The position numbers and the translations under genes were made by a program. From Ambrosia x helenae (taxonomy: Eukaryota > Streptophyta > Magnoliopsida > Asterales > Asteraceae): a stretch of DNA of 64,000 nucleotides. Location of the stretch: the NCBI GenBank assembly GCA_030844895.1, contig JAUTDX010007104.1, forward strand, positions 62,001-126,000, written 5' to 3'. The notes beneath the pieces were generated by a model. It did no database searches. It was not told where the DNA came from and saw only the letters and a program-made list of their open reading frames with translations. This document shows positions 23,785-44,664 of this stretch, one piece after another; positions within the stretch are counted from its first letter, which is position 1; every line of letters begins with the position of its first letter.

Positions 23785-25018
23785 ATTCCTTTCTTCATTT
23801 TCCTGTAATTCCTCTGTTTCCATATCCATACCTTCACCGGAACTATCTCCGGCCACGTCATCCCCGGTCACCGGATTTTCATCCACCACCCCAGCATCTG
23901 ACCGACGACTACCTTCATCCTCTTTGTCAACCTTCGAGTCATCATTCATATCGTTTGACCTTTCAGTTTTGTAGAATTCTGGCACCCACTCACCATATTC
24001 TTCCGAAACCCAAATCTTGAATTTCCTCTCTCTCCACACCAAAGTGATCTCTTCGGATACCTTCTTACTATCTCCGATCATCACTCCCACGCAATCATAA
24101 GTGAGGTCAAAATCGTCCGTCGACCTCTTCGGCATATGAATCACCTTGCCAAAAACTTTACCCACCATCTCAATAACCTCAGTGCACATGAGTTGTAAGG
24201 GAATCCCCACCACCTTCAGCCAAGCTAGCCGCTCAAACGCCAACGATTGTCCTTCCCAAACATGAAGAGAAGAAAATCGCCCAATAACCTCTCTAGCTAG
24301 AATCAAGAAATTATTCACCATTTCGTTGTCATCAAAAGAAATCAACGTAGTTAGACCCCCTAAGTATTGTATCTTCCCCATACCAGGACATAAATCCTCT
24401 AGGATGACATAAATATTCTTCAACGCGTCCAAATCAATCATCCTAGCTATCACTTCCCTCCCATGCAACTCACCATATACATTAATCCGATCCTCCACAG
24501 TAACCGTATTCTTCTCAGGAACCCGCCCTTGTCTCCCCAAAAAAGTGTCTACAAACGACCTTCCACCAGTGTAGAACATTGGAGCCTTACCTTCTCTATG
24601 AATCCCAAAGCTTCCTTCATCATTGTTTGCCGCCTTTTCCGGATCCGTTCCAGTAGCCCTTTCCTCCCCTGCCTTTTTTGTACCCTTTTGTTCCTGCCAA
24701 ATCTCGCCGTCTTCTAACGTGAACCTTGCTACATTAGCCTTCAAACAACATTCCCCAATGCGAGTACGACAAAGATTACGTGTAAGATCTCCGCTATCCT
24801 TTACATCCAAGAAAGAGATGAAACCAAACCGGTTTCCCAGTTTATCTCTTTTTCTTGCGATGTAAAGATCAAAAATGTCTCCAAACTGCCTCGTCGCTTC
24901 TGCCAAATCTTTCCCGCTACACTTCTCCGGAATGTTTGTCACAAAAACCTTAGTAAGCCTTCCTTGGAACTTTGCCGGTATACCGGCGTATCGCCATAGA
25001 GAGAATATTTTAGATTAT
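23785..25018 (-). pseudogene. LINE ORF1, N-terminal part (RRM-like)
   Basis: The frame covers 23758-24942 as an ATG-started ORF, is open upstream to near the LINE end, and has no ATG before the RRM. The start reads TKVFVTNIPEKCSGKDLAEA then ...GFISF, an RNA-recognition-motif pattern (RNP2 VFVTNIP; RNP1-like NRFGFISF) as in plant L1 ORF1 proteins. Further on, a region with WEGQSLAFERLAWLKVVGIP and VGVMIGDSKKV matches the DUF4283-type region common to plant LINE ORF1 and gag-like proteins. The tail is acidic. It is cut at 23785 by Athila; the rest is at 9497-10056. Confidence 0.85.
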
Positions 25019-25033
25019 ATGTGTTCAAGACTT

Positions 25034-25652
25034 GGTAGGCACATATTTTATGATTAGTATTTTATTTAAATAGTTATTTATTATTCATTTAAAAAAAATC
25101 TTTACCTACAAAAGTAGTTACCTAATGGTTTATTCCCTTTATTAAAGAGTAATACACTTATGTGATTTGAAGATGAGCACCTATACGTCATTCTTCAAAA
25201 TAAAATACACATCAGATGCTTCTATTCAGATGGGTAGTGGTATGCCGGTTTTGATTCTTTCAATTGATCTAACCAATGTTCTCTGTCATCAAATGGCCAT
25301 ATAGGACTATGAACAAAACCGAATGAGACATGTTTCGGTATGGTTCGATCCAGTCCCAATTCAATAATATGATTTTATCGGTTAAAACCGTTATTGACTT
25401 ATGAGTTTTGAGCACTCATGCAAATCACGAGTTAATACAAAATGGGCTTGCTATGTTTTTAAGGTTCTATTTATACTTGTAATGGCAAAGATAATATGTT
25501 CCGATTGCCAAAAATACATGCAATGTTGAAATGAAGCATATGGATTTGTGATATAAGGGTTAGAATTAATACATAGAAATGAATTAGTTGACAATGAGCA
25601 TGGTCTAGCATTTTTGCACTGTTGCTATTAAATAACAAAATAAAAATATAGG
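25034..25652. other. Intergenic DNA, nothing recognised
   Basis: AT-rich sequence without a supported gene, RNA or element boundary. Confidence 0.45.
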
Positions 25653-25852
25653 TAGTGGCGAAGCATGGTTCTCGAATCGGTGGGGGCTGAATTCAATTTT
25701 TTTTTCTATCGATAGTGGCCGGAAGATCAAAATCAGTGGTGGCCAGACTCAAACCGGACTCAATTTACCACGAAAAATGCAAAATTCCACCACTTCGCCA
25801 AAAATCGGTGGAGTCCGGGACCACCTCGGGCCCTAAAGAAACTTCGCCATTG
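25653..25852 (+). mobile_element. hAT-type MITE (copy A)
   Basis: The 200-bp element starts TAGTGGCGAAGC and ends ACTTCGCCATTG (inverted), with a perfect 8-bp target duplication AATATAGG on both sides (25645-25652, 25853-25860). Eight-base duplications and CA(G)TGGCG-type ends are typical of hAT MITEs. A diverged copy lies inverted at 38494-38692. Confidence 0.82.
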
Positions 25853-25898
25853 AATATAGGAACAAACTATCGTGCTTTAGTTCAAATGACTGAATGGA

Positions 25899-25995
25899 GT
25901 TGGTGGTCCAGTGGCAATGCAAAACCTTTTAATACACTTAAAGTGTGAGATCGTGAGTTCAAATCTCACAAAGAGCAAAAAATCCGCCGTTAAAA
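25899..25995 (+). mobile_element. Short tRNA-derived retroposon (SINE-like, 97 bp)
   Basis: A perfect 15-bp target duplication AAATGACTGAATGGA (25884-25898 and 25996-26010) brackets a tRNA-like body. A box TGGTCCAGTGG matches the consensus, B-box-like AGTTCAAATC sits in a GTGAG/CTCAC stem like a T-arm, and the end is an A run. The features show retroposition of a Pol III transcript. It is far shorter than most plant SINEs and seems to lack a tRNA-unrelated body. Confidence 0.8.
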
Positions 25996-26079
25996 AAATG
26001 ACTGAATGGACAAAAAAATGTGTGTCACCATGACTTAATTTTTTTAATTAATAATATATAATCATAGGCTAAAAATCAT

Positions 26080-27421
26080 GGGTTGGGATATTCTGCAAAG
26101 GCTATAAAAATGAGAAGGGTGGAAGCCGCTAGAAAATCACATGTGTCAAAAGGATTAAACAAGTGGAAGGGGTAATTTTGTCAAAAAAATATGTACATGC
26201 AAGTCACATGCCATTTCCACCTTCATTTTTAAATGCCCATAACTTTTTTATACGTCATCTTTTTAAAAAAAAATTATACCATAAAATTGAGCGTCTTTTT
26301 ATCTTTAACATGAGTACCATATTGTTATACTTTTGAAAAAAAAAAGGTCAAAACCCCACTTGTGTAAGACACAATGGAGTGTAAAACACAATGAGCACCA
26401 ATTAAATATAGGGTATAAAACATAATCAACAGTCTAATAAAACACAATGGACGACATATTAAAGACACAATGAATAGAAGACTAAAACACAATGAATACT
26501 TTTGAAAAAAAAATTGAAAACCCAGTTGCGTAACACACAATGGATGGCATACTAAAGACACAATGAACAGAAGACTAAAACACAATGAATACTTTTGAAA
26601 AAAAAGTTAAAAACTCAATTGCGTAAAACACAATGGACGACAAAATAAGAACGCAATGAATAGAAGATTATAACACAATGAATACTTTTGAAAAAAAAAG
26701 AAGTTGAAAACCCAGTTGCGTAAGACACAATGGAGATAACGTAAACCACAATGAGTATCAATTAAATATGCAATGAACAATAGGGTATAAAACACAATGA
26801 ACAGTCTAATAAAACACAATGGACTACATACTAAAGACACAATGAACAGAAGACTAAAACACAATGAATAATAGACTTAAACACAATGAACAACATAATA
26901 AAACACAATGTGCACCTAAATACAACACTCATTTGCGTAAAACACAATGAAAAGCATAATAAAAACACAACGGACAAAGTTAAATCATTTGTAGACTAAA
27001 AAAATATAAATAACATATTTATAAAGCACACGTGCATACTATAACACAATGAACGAGCAGAAGACACAACGAAGAAGAAAACCCATTTAACACAAATTTC
27101 TTTTTTTCAATTTTAATGTAGCAATGTGGTACTCATATTAAAGATAAAAAACACTTGTTAATATGGTGAATTTTTTTTTTGAAAAAAATATATCGTATGA
27201 AAAAGTTATAGACGGTTTAAAATGATGGGGGTAATTGACATGTGCATTGCATGTGGAGAGAGAAAGTCAACAAATGTGGTTTTCCTTTTATGTCATTCCT
27301 CTAATTTATTATTTATTTTTTTCAAACAAACTAATCTCAACCCTTCAAATATATGATCAATGGATCACAATCCTTCTCACTCTTCCTAGAAAAAAGTGTC
27401 TTGTGTATTTGATCATAACCC
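26080..27421. mobile_element. MULE-type non-autonomous element with ACACAATG repeats (1.34 kb)
   Basis: Ends read inward GGGTTGGGATATT and GGGTTATGATCAAAT (8 of the first 10 match). The flanks are 9-bp near-identical duplications, AAAAATCAT (26071-26079) and AAAAATGAT (27422-27430). The middle (26360-27070) has about twenty ACACAATG units at irregular 20-30 base spacing. The right end matches the left end of the 376-bp MITE at 23364, so both belong to one family. The frames seen across it are translations of the repeat; it encodes nothing recognisable. Confidence 0.72.
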
Positions 27422-27430
27422 AAAAATGAT

Positions 27431-28535
27431 ATGGTTTCTTAATGATATTGTGATGCAGGCAAGACTACGGTGAACAAATTTCCTTGAAAGCAAAGCTACA
27501 TTTATTGAACATTATAAGCAATAACTGATATCCATTTTAGACCCTCTATGCTATGCGTAGCCATTTCTTCGCAAGACAGAATTGTTAAAATTTCGGATTT
27601 TGAAAATGTGTCAGTTGCTCCTTTTTTTTCTACTGGTTGACTCGAAATAAATAATTTTTTGCATGGGCCGAGTTGAGTCACTCGGGTTGGTAGGAAGCAT
27701 TTTCTAACTACTTTGTTAGTTTTTTAAGTAGTCAGTTTTTTTAATAATTAGTAAGATGGATATTCCCAATTTTATTGTTCCCGGTCTGAACAAATTTTGG
27801 TATTATATTAGGATGTGGATGTTGTTGAAGCACATTTAGTGTTGTTTTTTTTTTATGTTGGGTTTGTTATGTAGTTGCTTCAAAGTTCAAACATATTCAA
27901 CTACTTCTTTGTGATTCGTTTGAGCATTAATTTGTATGCCAAATTTTTTGTTTGTTTGTTCAGTTACGTTTTTTAAATGGATGGATCATGTTTGTTTTAT
28001 AACATTATACCACCAACCGATGCGTATAAAACTATGATAAAAAGTATAATGTAACGTTTTCCTTCGCAACAATCGAACAAATTCTTAATTGTCAACTCAT
28101 CATCAATTCATGCATGCCATTATATGTTTGAAGTTGTTTTTTTATTGTTTGTTTTTCCTTAAAGTTTCAGGATTATAAACAAAGGAAATATATCAAATTG
28201 TACCAACTAAATAACAAAATTTGAGTTATGTACGGGAATTAACCAACTTTCACGCCTAATGTAGTTTGGATACTATAAATTTTATTATCCGTTCCGTGCA
28301 AATAATATTTATACGTAAACGACGCAAGCTCTCCTTTCAATGCAAAGTTTCCATAAAATTTACACACAAACCGTAATAACATATCGACAAATCATTTCTC
28401 TAGATCCAATAACATTCCTTCCATTACCTGCAACCGACTGATCCGATCACCGCCTTAATTCATTCTATCCGGTTAAATTATCCTATCCGGTGACATTACC
28501 GGCTGTACGTTGTTTATTTAAACGATTGTTTTGGA
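27431..28535 (+). promoter_or_regulatory. Upstream region of the chorein-domain gene
   Basis: No other gene or element is visible. The roughly 200 bases before the ATG at 28536 are C/T-richer (phrases such as CTATCCGGT repeated near 28466 and 28484), as in plant 5' UTRs. No TATA box could be placed with certainty. Confidence 0.4.
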
Positions 28536-38016
<9,481 letters not shown>

Positions 38017-38254
38017 ATACATTACAACCATGTAAATTTTATTCATTTTTTTGTGTACTAGGTATATGTATCATGTACAAGTGAATTCATCGTTCGGTTA
38101 ATTTTTCTGTATAGTTGGAAATTTTGTACCAACTAGGCAACTAACTATTTATATGTGTAGTTTGTAAAATTAGTGGAACTTAGTTGGGGTTACGACTGGA
38201 CCTACATACAAAGGGCCCACAATAAATACTTTTATGTGTCACATGGTAACCAAT

Positions 38255-38300
<46 letters not shown>

Positions 38301-39796
38301 GTGTAATATAGGAATCTAAATCTCAAATGATCATTTCAGCGCACAGATTAAAAAACTAAGAGCATTCACATCAGGGTTTGTATATATTTGAGTTCCTTAC
38401 ATTTTAGGTGATGGTTGTGAGTAGAGCCATAGAGGAGATGGAGATCGATAGAAAGTAGGCGAGACTGTAGTAACGAGATCGATAGAATAGAAGCAGGGAC
38501 ACAGCTTCTTTAGGTCCCGAGGGGCCCCCGGCCCCCACCGATTTTTGGCACAGTGGTGGAATTTTGCGATTTTCGTAGGTAAATTGAGTACGGGTTAAGT
38601 CTAGCCCCCACCGATCTGATCTTCCGGCCACTACCGATCGAAAAAAAACTACGTCCGGCCCTCACCAATTCGAGAACCAAACTTTGCCACGGGATAGAAG
38701 AGACGGAGTTGCTAGGAGATTTTTATGTTTTGAAGCTCATGGAGTTGCTTTTGGCAAATGGGAGAACTGTGTATCATATAAAACTTTATTTTTCTCAAAG
38801 TGGAGGGGCACTAATAACACCATCACTGAAAAACCGACTAATCAAAAGATATCATCTCATTCTGCCTAACATTATCACTAAATCACTTGCAGTACCCATC
38901 AACTGGACTATTTCTATCACTTAATTTTAAATAAAAACATTTTAGAAAAAAATGTATAGAAATTCACTTAAATCTAATAAATAAATAGAACGCACAATTT
39001 AGTTATAAAAGTATAACTAAAGTACAAAATAAAACGGCCCCGTTCATCCAAGCCATAACCAATTCTTCATCTTTACACCCTTGTCATTTGAGATATTAAT
39101 GTTTGGTTAAATTACAATGGCAAAAGTTTTATTTTTCCTAAAAAATAAATAAATAGCCATGACCCCCATCATGTTTCTCATCACATAGCGTGGCTAAAAC
39201 ACTTGCGACCCACCATCCGAAAGTCCACTGTGGTAAAACCTCTAGCTCACCCTAGAATAAATTGCTCTAGGTGAGACTCCAAGCCACAACCTCCACATTA
39301 GAAGGGGTCATGGGGCTGCGACTCCACCAAATGGTGATTGGCAATAATGTATGAAAGAAATTATTATACTATATTGATGTAGAGCGTAAACATAAAGGTT
39401 TTTGTTTGTCCATAGTTGTATTCAGAGTAAAGTATTTTTAGTCTTGTAACATATTCGACACACACAAATTCAAATCCTGTAACATCTATGATAATCAAAT
39501 AAAAATTCAGATGATTGACAATCAAATCCATTTAAACCTAACACGAAATCAAAACAAATAACTTAGAATGCTTGCATTGCTTATATTTTAAACTTATCAA
39601 GTGATACAAAAGAATCATTTCAAACATATATGTTACCAGAGACAGGGCTCGTGCTTGTACCCGAGCCCATTTGACTCGATATTTCAACACTTTCCAACTA
39701 TCGAAACGCGTATAAAAAATAACATACACTAATTAAATAAAGAGCATGTAGCAGCTAGCAACAACAGCCCAAAAATGGATCTAATTACTCACTTGT
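38017..39796. other. Intergenic region between two convergent genes
   Basis: It holds the 3' flanks of the chorein-domain gene (plus) and the GAUT gene (minus), a poly-T run at about 38261-38297, and a hAT MITE at 38494-38692. No further gene is supported; the small frames at 38404 and 38684 lie in or beside the MITE. Confidence 0.6.
38494..38692 (-). mobile_element. hAT-type MITE (copy B)
   Basis: Diverged inverted copy of 25653-25852, sharing GTGGCCGGAAGATC, ATTCCACCACT and CAAAAATCGGTGG phrases. The flanks AATAGAAG and GATAGAAG (7 of 8 identical) are the probable target duplication. The terminus near 38494 (CAGGGACACAGCTTC) is mutated relative to copy A. Confidence 0.72.
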
Positions 39797-42788
39797 TTAT
39801 AGACCGAAGTTGCACATTTGCACGAATTCCATTTCACTATCGACGTATTTAGTCCACAACTCTTTGAACTGGTTCATTGCAATATCAAGCCACGGTTTCA
39901 TATTCCCGTTGTAATGAATGACAGCAGCTCTTTTAATCTCATCCATGCTTATGCTCGGGTTGTATCCGAGTCCAAGAACATGCCATGTTTTGTCCAATGA
40001 TTTCGTTGTTGAATAGAATGTCATCAATCCTGGTGGTAGCGTCCCAACTTTCCACAAACTCTCGTCCTCGTTCTGATTCAAGATTAATAAAGTATTAGTT
40101 TCTTGATGCGAGCCCGACTGGTTAAAAGCTCGATTCAAGAATCAATATTTTGCAATGGGACCATTACAAATTTTGAAACAAACATATTTAGAATAGCTAA
40201 GCACGAGCATGACGCTTAAACTTTAAACACAAATTTGATACAAGAAACAACATTTTGCAATGGGCGTTCAGTCGTTCATAAACTGTAGAAACCGACCAAA
40301 CCGAATCAAGTTGGCCAGTTTGAAATCTGAAAGGTTTGGGTTTAGCTATTTGGTTCGGTTTTAAAATTTTTATATAAACTAATTATTTTGGGTAAAAAAA
40401 CAGTTCAAACCATTAAATTAGCCGGTCCGGCCAACACACCCAACCCCGCCAATTGATTTGTTTTTAGATACCGTAGTTAGCAGTTCTGCCCATAATCTTC
40501 ATCAAAACTGTTCGAACCAGACCATGAACACCCCTATTTTTGCAATGTTAAATTGATCAAAACATTTTAATAAAGTAGCAACATATCATATAAACAAAGA
40601 AGACGTACCAGATCCTGCCAGTAATGGTACTGATTGGTTAATCTTTCACGTCTCCAAGCATCAAGATCAAAAATATTCATGCCAAAAGCCCATGCACAAG
40701 CTTTGGGATTAAATTTATCCTTGATCAACGGGTGTGAAAAATTCAAATAATGAGCATAACGATGAAACGATCCAAAACATGTCTCAACCGCTCCGTTGAC
40801 CTTATTGTCCAAGTCAATTTTCCATAGCGCGGTCAAATCTTTCTGAACAACAACATCATCGTCTAAAAACAGTATCCGATGTAGCTTTGGATACATTTCA
40901 GGCAAGTAAAACTTAAGATGATTCAACATTGACAAATGTTTTGTGTTCCCGGATGATTTCATGTTTTTCTCATCTTGTGTTTCATTATCTGCCTTGTTGT
41001 CTAAATAAACCTTTTGTAAGTTTGCAGACTCGAGTTGTCGGAGTACAGGAACATATGAAGAATTCAAGAATGTGAACTCTTCAACTGCTTTCACCTCAAC
41101 ATGCGCACCGCCTTTAACTGGCCTCATTTTGAACCATACTTTCATTGCAGCAAGATTCATCTTATCGGTAACAATGTGAAAAACATGTTTTGACGGATCT
41201 TGGGCGTTCTTCACAGCCGAATTCACCACAACCGAAACTGCGATCACGTTATCAGAATGTATAGCATAATGGTACAACAAAGGGTCCTCAAATTCAGGTT
41301 TAGGTTTCTCATCTCTATATTTTTCTGGATTTGCAATCCGCTCACCCATTAACCGCATTGCAAGACAATGCAAGCTTTTTGGGGTCGATCTAGCAGCAAT
41401 TAAACTAGCAAACGCCCCATTCTTCTTGGCTTTAACTAGCAACTCATTAACTGCAAATATTGTGTCTTTTAACTTCTGAATTTTCAGCTGGTTGTCATAA
41501 GATTCCTTATTTTCAGCAATCATTAATCTAGCAACCTTAATCTTCTCCTTAACCTCCTTTTCAAACTGTCTCAGGATTTCCTCATCTACAGGCTCATCTG
41601 ACTCAAACAACGCAGTCCGATACGTCGGCTTTAAACCCAATTCTGAAAAGTTCAGGGCCATGTCGTCAAACGTCTTAAGCTGCTTTGATATCTCAAGCTT
41701 AAGCTTTCTTGCATAAGAAGCATATGCATTCACAAGCATAATATGATCACTTGCTTGCTTGTGTATCAACTCCAGCCTCGTCTTCAATGGATCTGATTTC
41801 AAAGCAAGAAATGTTCTGTGCATATATGCTCTCCCAGTTGTTTCAATTTCCTGGTCATATGAATCGAAAACCATTGTTACGACACCTTACATCTTAAGGA
41901 ACTCAAAAGAGTTCGATCATGTTATATTGGTAAGTGAAAGAATTCAAAAGCACAGAAAGATGAATAATAGTTTGTGCGTTAAACAACAATATTATCAGAC
42001 ACCAGCACTGAATTTTAAAACCCACACAAAATTCAAACGGAAGCAGAATAATTACCCGATACAAAAGAGTTGAAACTGTATCAGCGAATAATGGTTATTT
42101 GTGCTGAATAACCGGAATCAGACAAACCACAACAAAATTCAAACAACGGCCTAACTGAAACTGTATTGGATAATAAAATTTACGTGTGACGATAACACAT
42201 TACATAACTAACAAACAAACCTAGAGATACCTGACAAATCAAATAATAATAGCTATAACCGAAAATCGGCTACAAGTAAGGATGGTCCGATACTTCAATT
42301 ATATTACAGAAACCTGAACCAAAATCGGTTCTGCAACGAAATAACTTATGAATTTAGTGATTTCGAGAAGAATCGCGCTTCAATCATACATACATAACTG
42401 GTCCTGATTTGCCACCAAAAGCTCCAAAACTACTATAAAAGATTAAAAAAAACGTCCGCTAACAGTAAGGATGCTCTGAAATTTCAATTTCATCACCAAA
42501 ACCGGAACTAAAACCGACTTCTCAATGCAGTAACTTCTTAATAAAATGTTTTCTGGAACAATCGAGCTTCAACCGTACATAACTAGACATAAAAACTGCG
42601 CTAACACTAAGGATGCTCCAATCCTTCAAACTCCTTAATAAAACCTAAACTAAAATCAATTTTGCGACAAAATAACTTATAAACTTAAGCTCCAAAACTA
42701 ACTACACACAGTTTCAATTACGATCTTAGCTAGTCAACAAAATCACACAAACTACATTAACAGCAACAACAACAACACATAAACAGTA

Positions 42789-42842
<54 letters not shown>

Positions 42843-43017
42843 CAGAAGTATCAGACAGATGTGCAGGATGCGAGGAGAAGAGTACGGAAGCAGTAGCAAA
42901 GAAGAGAAGAGTAAACATAGCGGAGACGAAGATCCGGTAAGAGAAGAAGCTGCGTACGGCGGAGGAAAACGCCGATCCGCCACCACCGCCTCTGCCGGCA
43001 CGTGCTACCACCGCCAT
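39797..43017 (-). CDS. GAUT9: Galacturonosyltransferase, GAUT9-like (GT8 family), 3 exons
   Basis: Three exons: 42844-43017, 40609-41850 and 39797-40072, all phase 0, giving 563 residues. The product is a Golgi type II membrane glycosyltransferase that would transfer galacturonic acid in pectin synthesis. Exon 1 gives a short cytosolic tail, glycine-rich, and the membrane anchor FFSYRIFVSAMFTLLFFA. Exon 2 holds the stem and most of the GT8 domain, with HYAIHSDNVIAVSVVVNS, the metal-binding LFLDDDVVVQKD and NPKACAWAFGMNIFDLDAW. Exon 3 has LPPGLMTFYS, HVLGLGYNPSI and HYNGNMKPW, and ends EFVQMCNFGL. The length and C-terminus fit the GAUT9 branch as I recall it. The exon 2 start is inferred: a phase-0 acceptor before GAAATTGAA is the only one I found that keeps the frame; the alternative ATG at 41874 would lie in the intron. 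No damage is visible. Confidence 0.93.
42793..42838. repeat. (AAT)n microsatellite in GAUT intron 1
   Basis: About 15 AAT units lie only a few bases inside the intron 1 donor (minus strand). They produce a poly-isoleucine frame that is an artefact. Confidence 0.9.
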
Positions 43018-44339
43018 TACGATTAATAGCACCTAACACCACCTCGATCTAACTAAACTAACTGATTAATAGCAGTTCTTATGTGTAGATTGGATATATA
43101 TAAATATGTAAGAATTTGGTTGAATTTGTTAGAGATATTATGGTCTAGGTAACTGATTAATAATAGTTTAGCTTGATGTGTGAATTGGATCTACAATAAG
43201 TAAGGATTTAGTTGAAAGTGTGTGTGTATGTGTGTGTGTGTGTGTGTGTGTGAAAGCAGAGTGTAATAGAGAGATGTGGTTGGGATCTGATCTGAAAAGG
43301 ATTCAGATTGTAAATACGGGGAAGAACGTGATGGGCTCCACATCCCGCGTCGGTGCCTTTTTTTTCCTTCATTTTTCTGTATATCTTTTTTTTTTATGCC
43401 TTAAATGAACTATAGAGATTTTACACGGCTGGCGAGTCTAATCCGACTCGAATCTGAAAATTTTACATGAATTTAAACACGATCTGAACTTGAAAATTGT
43501 GTCATACGTATAAAACTGAACATAACCTGAATATTTGTTGGTTGATCAAAACATGACCCGTTCAACCCGAAATTTTCTTTTTTTTTTTGCAAATTTTAAT
43601 ATATTAAAACACAAACGTATATAAAACAATTACATTTTAGTTATAAAATCTTGTGATGATTTCTCGTTTAAAGTTATAAGTATGCCATAAAATACTTAAC
43701 CAATTTACTTTCTAGCATAAACATATTACTATAAAAAATAAAATATAAATGGGTCAACTTGCCAACCCGATTAGGTTGACCCAAACCCGACATGTTTATC
43801 TAAACGGGTTCGCGGGTTCAACCCGAACATGATCCGAACCTGTTTAAACTAAATCCAAACCAATGAATTTTGTGTTAGGTTCGTGTCGGGTTTTTAGATC
43901 GTGACAGAAATTCACACCCTTAGTTTTTGTGATCTTGCAATGTATTTATAATTTTCATCATTTATTAGCTAAATGAATTCGAGATTAAAATGAGAATCTT
44001 CTAAGATTGATTATATTCATGTTTTTTAGTTTAGTTTATCATATTTTGTATGTCATTTTAGTTTAGTACAAACCATCACTTTCTAATTGATTAAACACTA
44101 ACATAAGTTTAGTACCAAGAGTTATCCTTTCCATGGATCAATATTTTGTTTTTATTGATACTATACTATATACATGATAGGTCAATCAATCTTTAACCAT
44201 TAATTTCACTTATATCCCAACTACATATACAAAGGATACACTTACCGAAATCTAAAAAGCCCACTATTTTCAAAAATGTTATTTTTATAGTTTTGTTGGC
44301 TTAAAACTAAGCCATAATGGGTTCTTCTCACCTCAATCC
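43018..44339 (-). promoter_or_regulatory. GAUT upstream region with (GT)n tract and degenerate repeat
   Basis: The gene's 5' UTR and promoter should lie just above 43018. A (GT)n run with one interruption lies at 43218-43252. From about 43420 to 43920 comes a degenerate repeat full of ACCCG/CGGGT phrases (for example AACGGGTTCGCGGGTT), a composition common to dispersed plant repeats. No element ends were found and no other gene is seen. Confidence 0.45.
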
Positions 44340-44348
44340 TTAAAAATA

Positions 44349-44547
44349 GGACAAATTACACTTTTCGTCCTTTAGGAATTGGCCATTTTTCAGTGGATGT
44401 CCTTTCGCGTTTCACTTGATGTGTTTCGTCCTTAACGACCTAAAATCCTTACACTCCATGTCCTAAGGGCCTAACTTGGTTAGTTTTTAACGTTAAGTCA
44501 GGTCATGTGGGGGGCACGTGAGGGTATGTTCGTCATTTCATCTGCCC
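44349..44547 (+). repeat. MULE left terminal inverted repeat
   Basis: Begins GGACAAATTACACTTTTCGT and ends CATCTGCCC. It contains a G-box core CACGTG (about 44515-44520). A TATA-like CTATAAAA lies just inside (about 44573) and the transposase ATG is 118 bases past the TIR, so the TIR probably serves as its promoter. Confidence 0.93.
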
Positions 44548-44664
44548 ATTTCCCACCCCCCCCCTTTTCTTCTATAAAACCCTTCATTTTGTTAGAGAAA
44601 ATCATAATCCACCTTCTACTTTATCGATCATCTTCTTATTCTCTTCTACTTCACGATCACAACA

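Larger units (their letters stand above)
5772..25018 (-). mobile_element. L1-type LINE retrotransposon, split by Athila element
   Basis: The minus-strand non-LTR retrotransposon has ORF1 (RRM-like), then ORF2 with endonuclease, reverse transcriptase and a C-terminal zinc-binding region. Its 3' end is a poly(A) tail, seen as the T run from 5770. A 15-bp target duplication ATGTGTTCAAGACTT lies at 5757-5771 and again at 25019-25033. Without the 13.7-kb Athila insertion and its 5-bp duplication the LINE is about 5.5 kb. ORF1 has no start codon in frame at its 5' limit, so the copy is probably slightly 5'-truncated. Frameshifts and stops in both ORFs make it inactive. Confidence 0.9.

Noticed and set aside
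26325..26864. Minus-strand 85-86 codon hydrophobic frames
   Set aside because: They translate the CATTGTGT repeat array and share its period; no gene context.
41851..41874. ATG at 41874 as the GAUT start
   Set aside because: An upstream exon with a membrane anchor fits the family; the eight residues from this ATG do not fit and lie in the intron if the phase-0 acceptor at 41851 is used.
42757..42840. Poly-isoleucine extension of the GAUT N-terminus
   Set aside because: It lies past a clear GTAAGT donor and is the translation of an (AAT)n tract.
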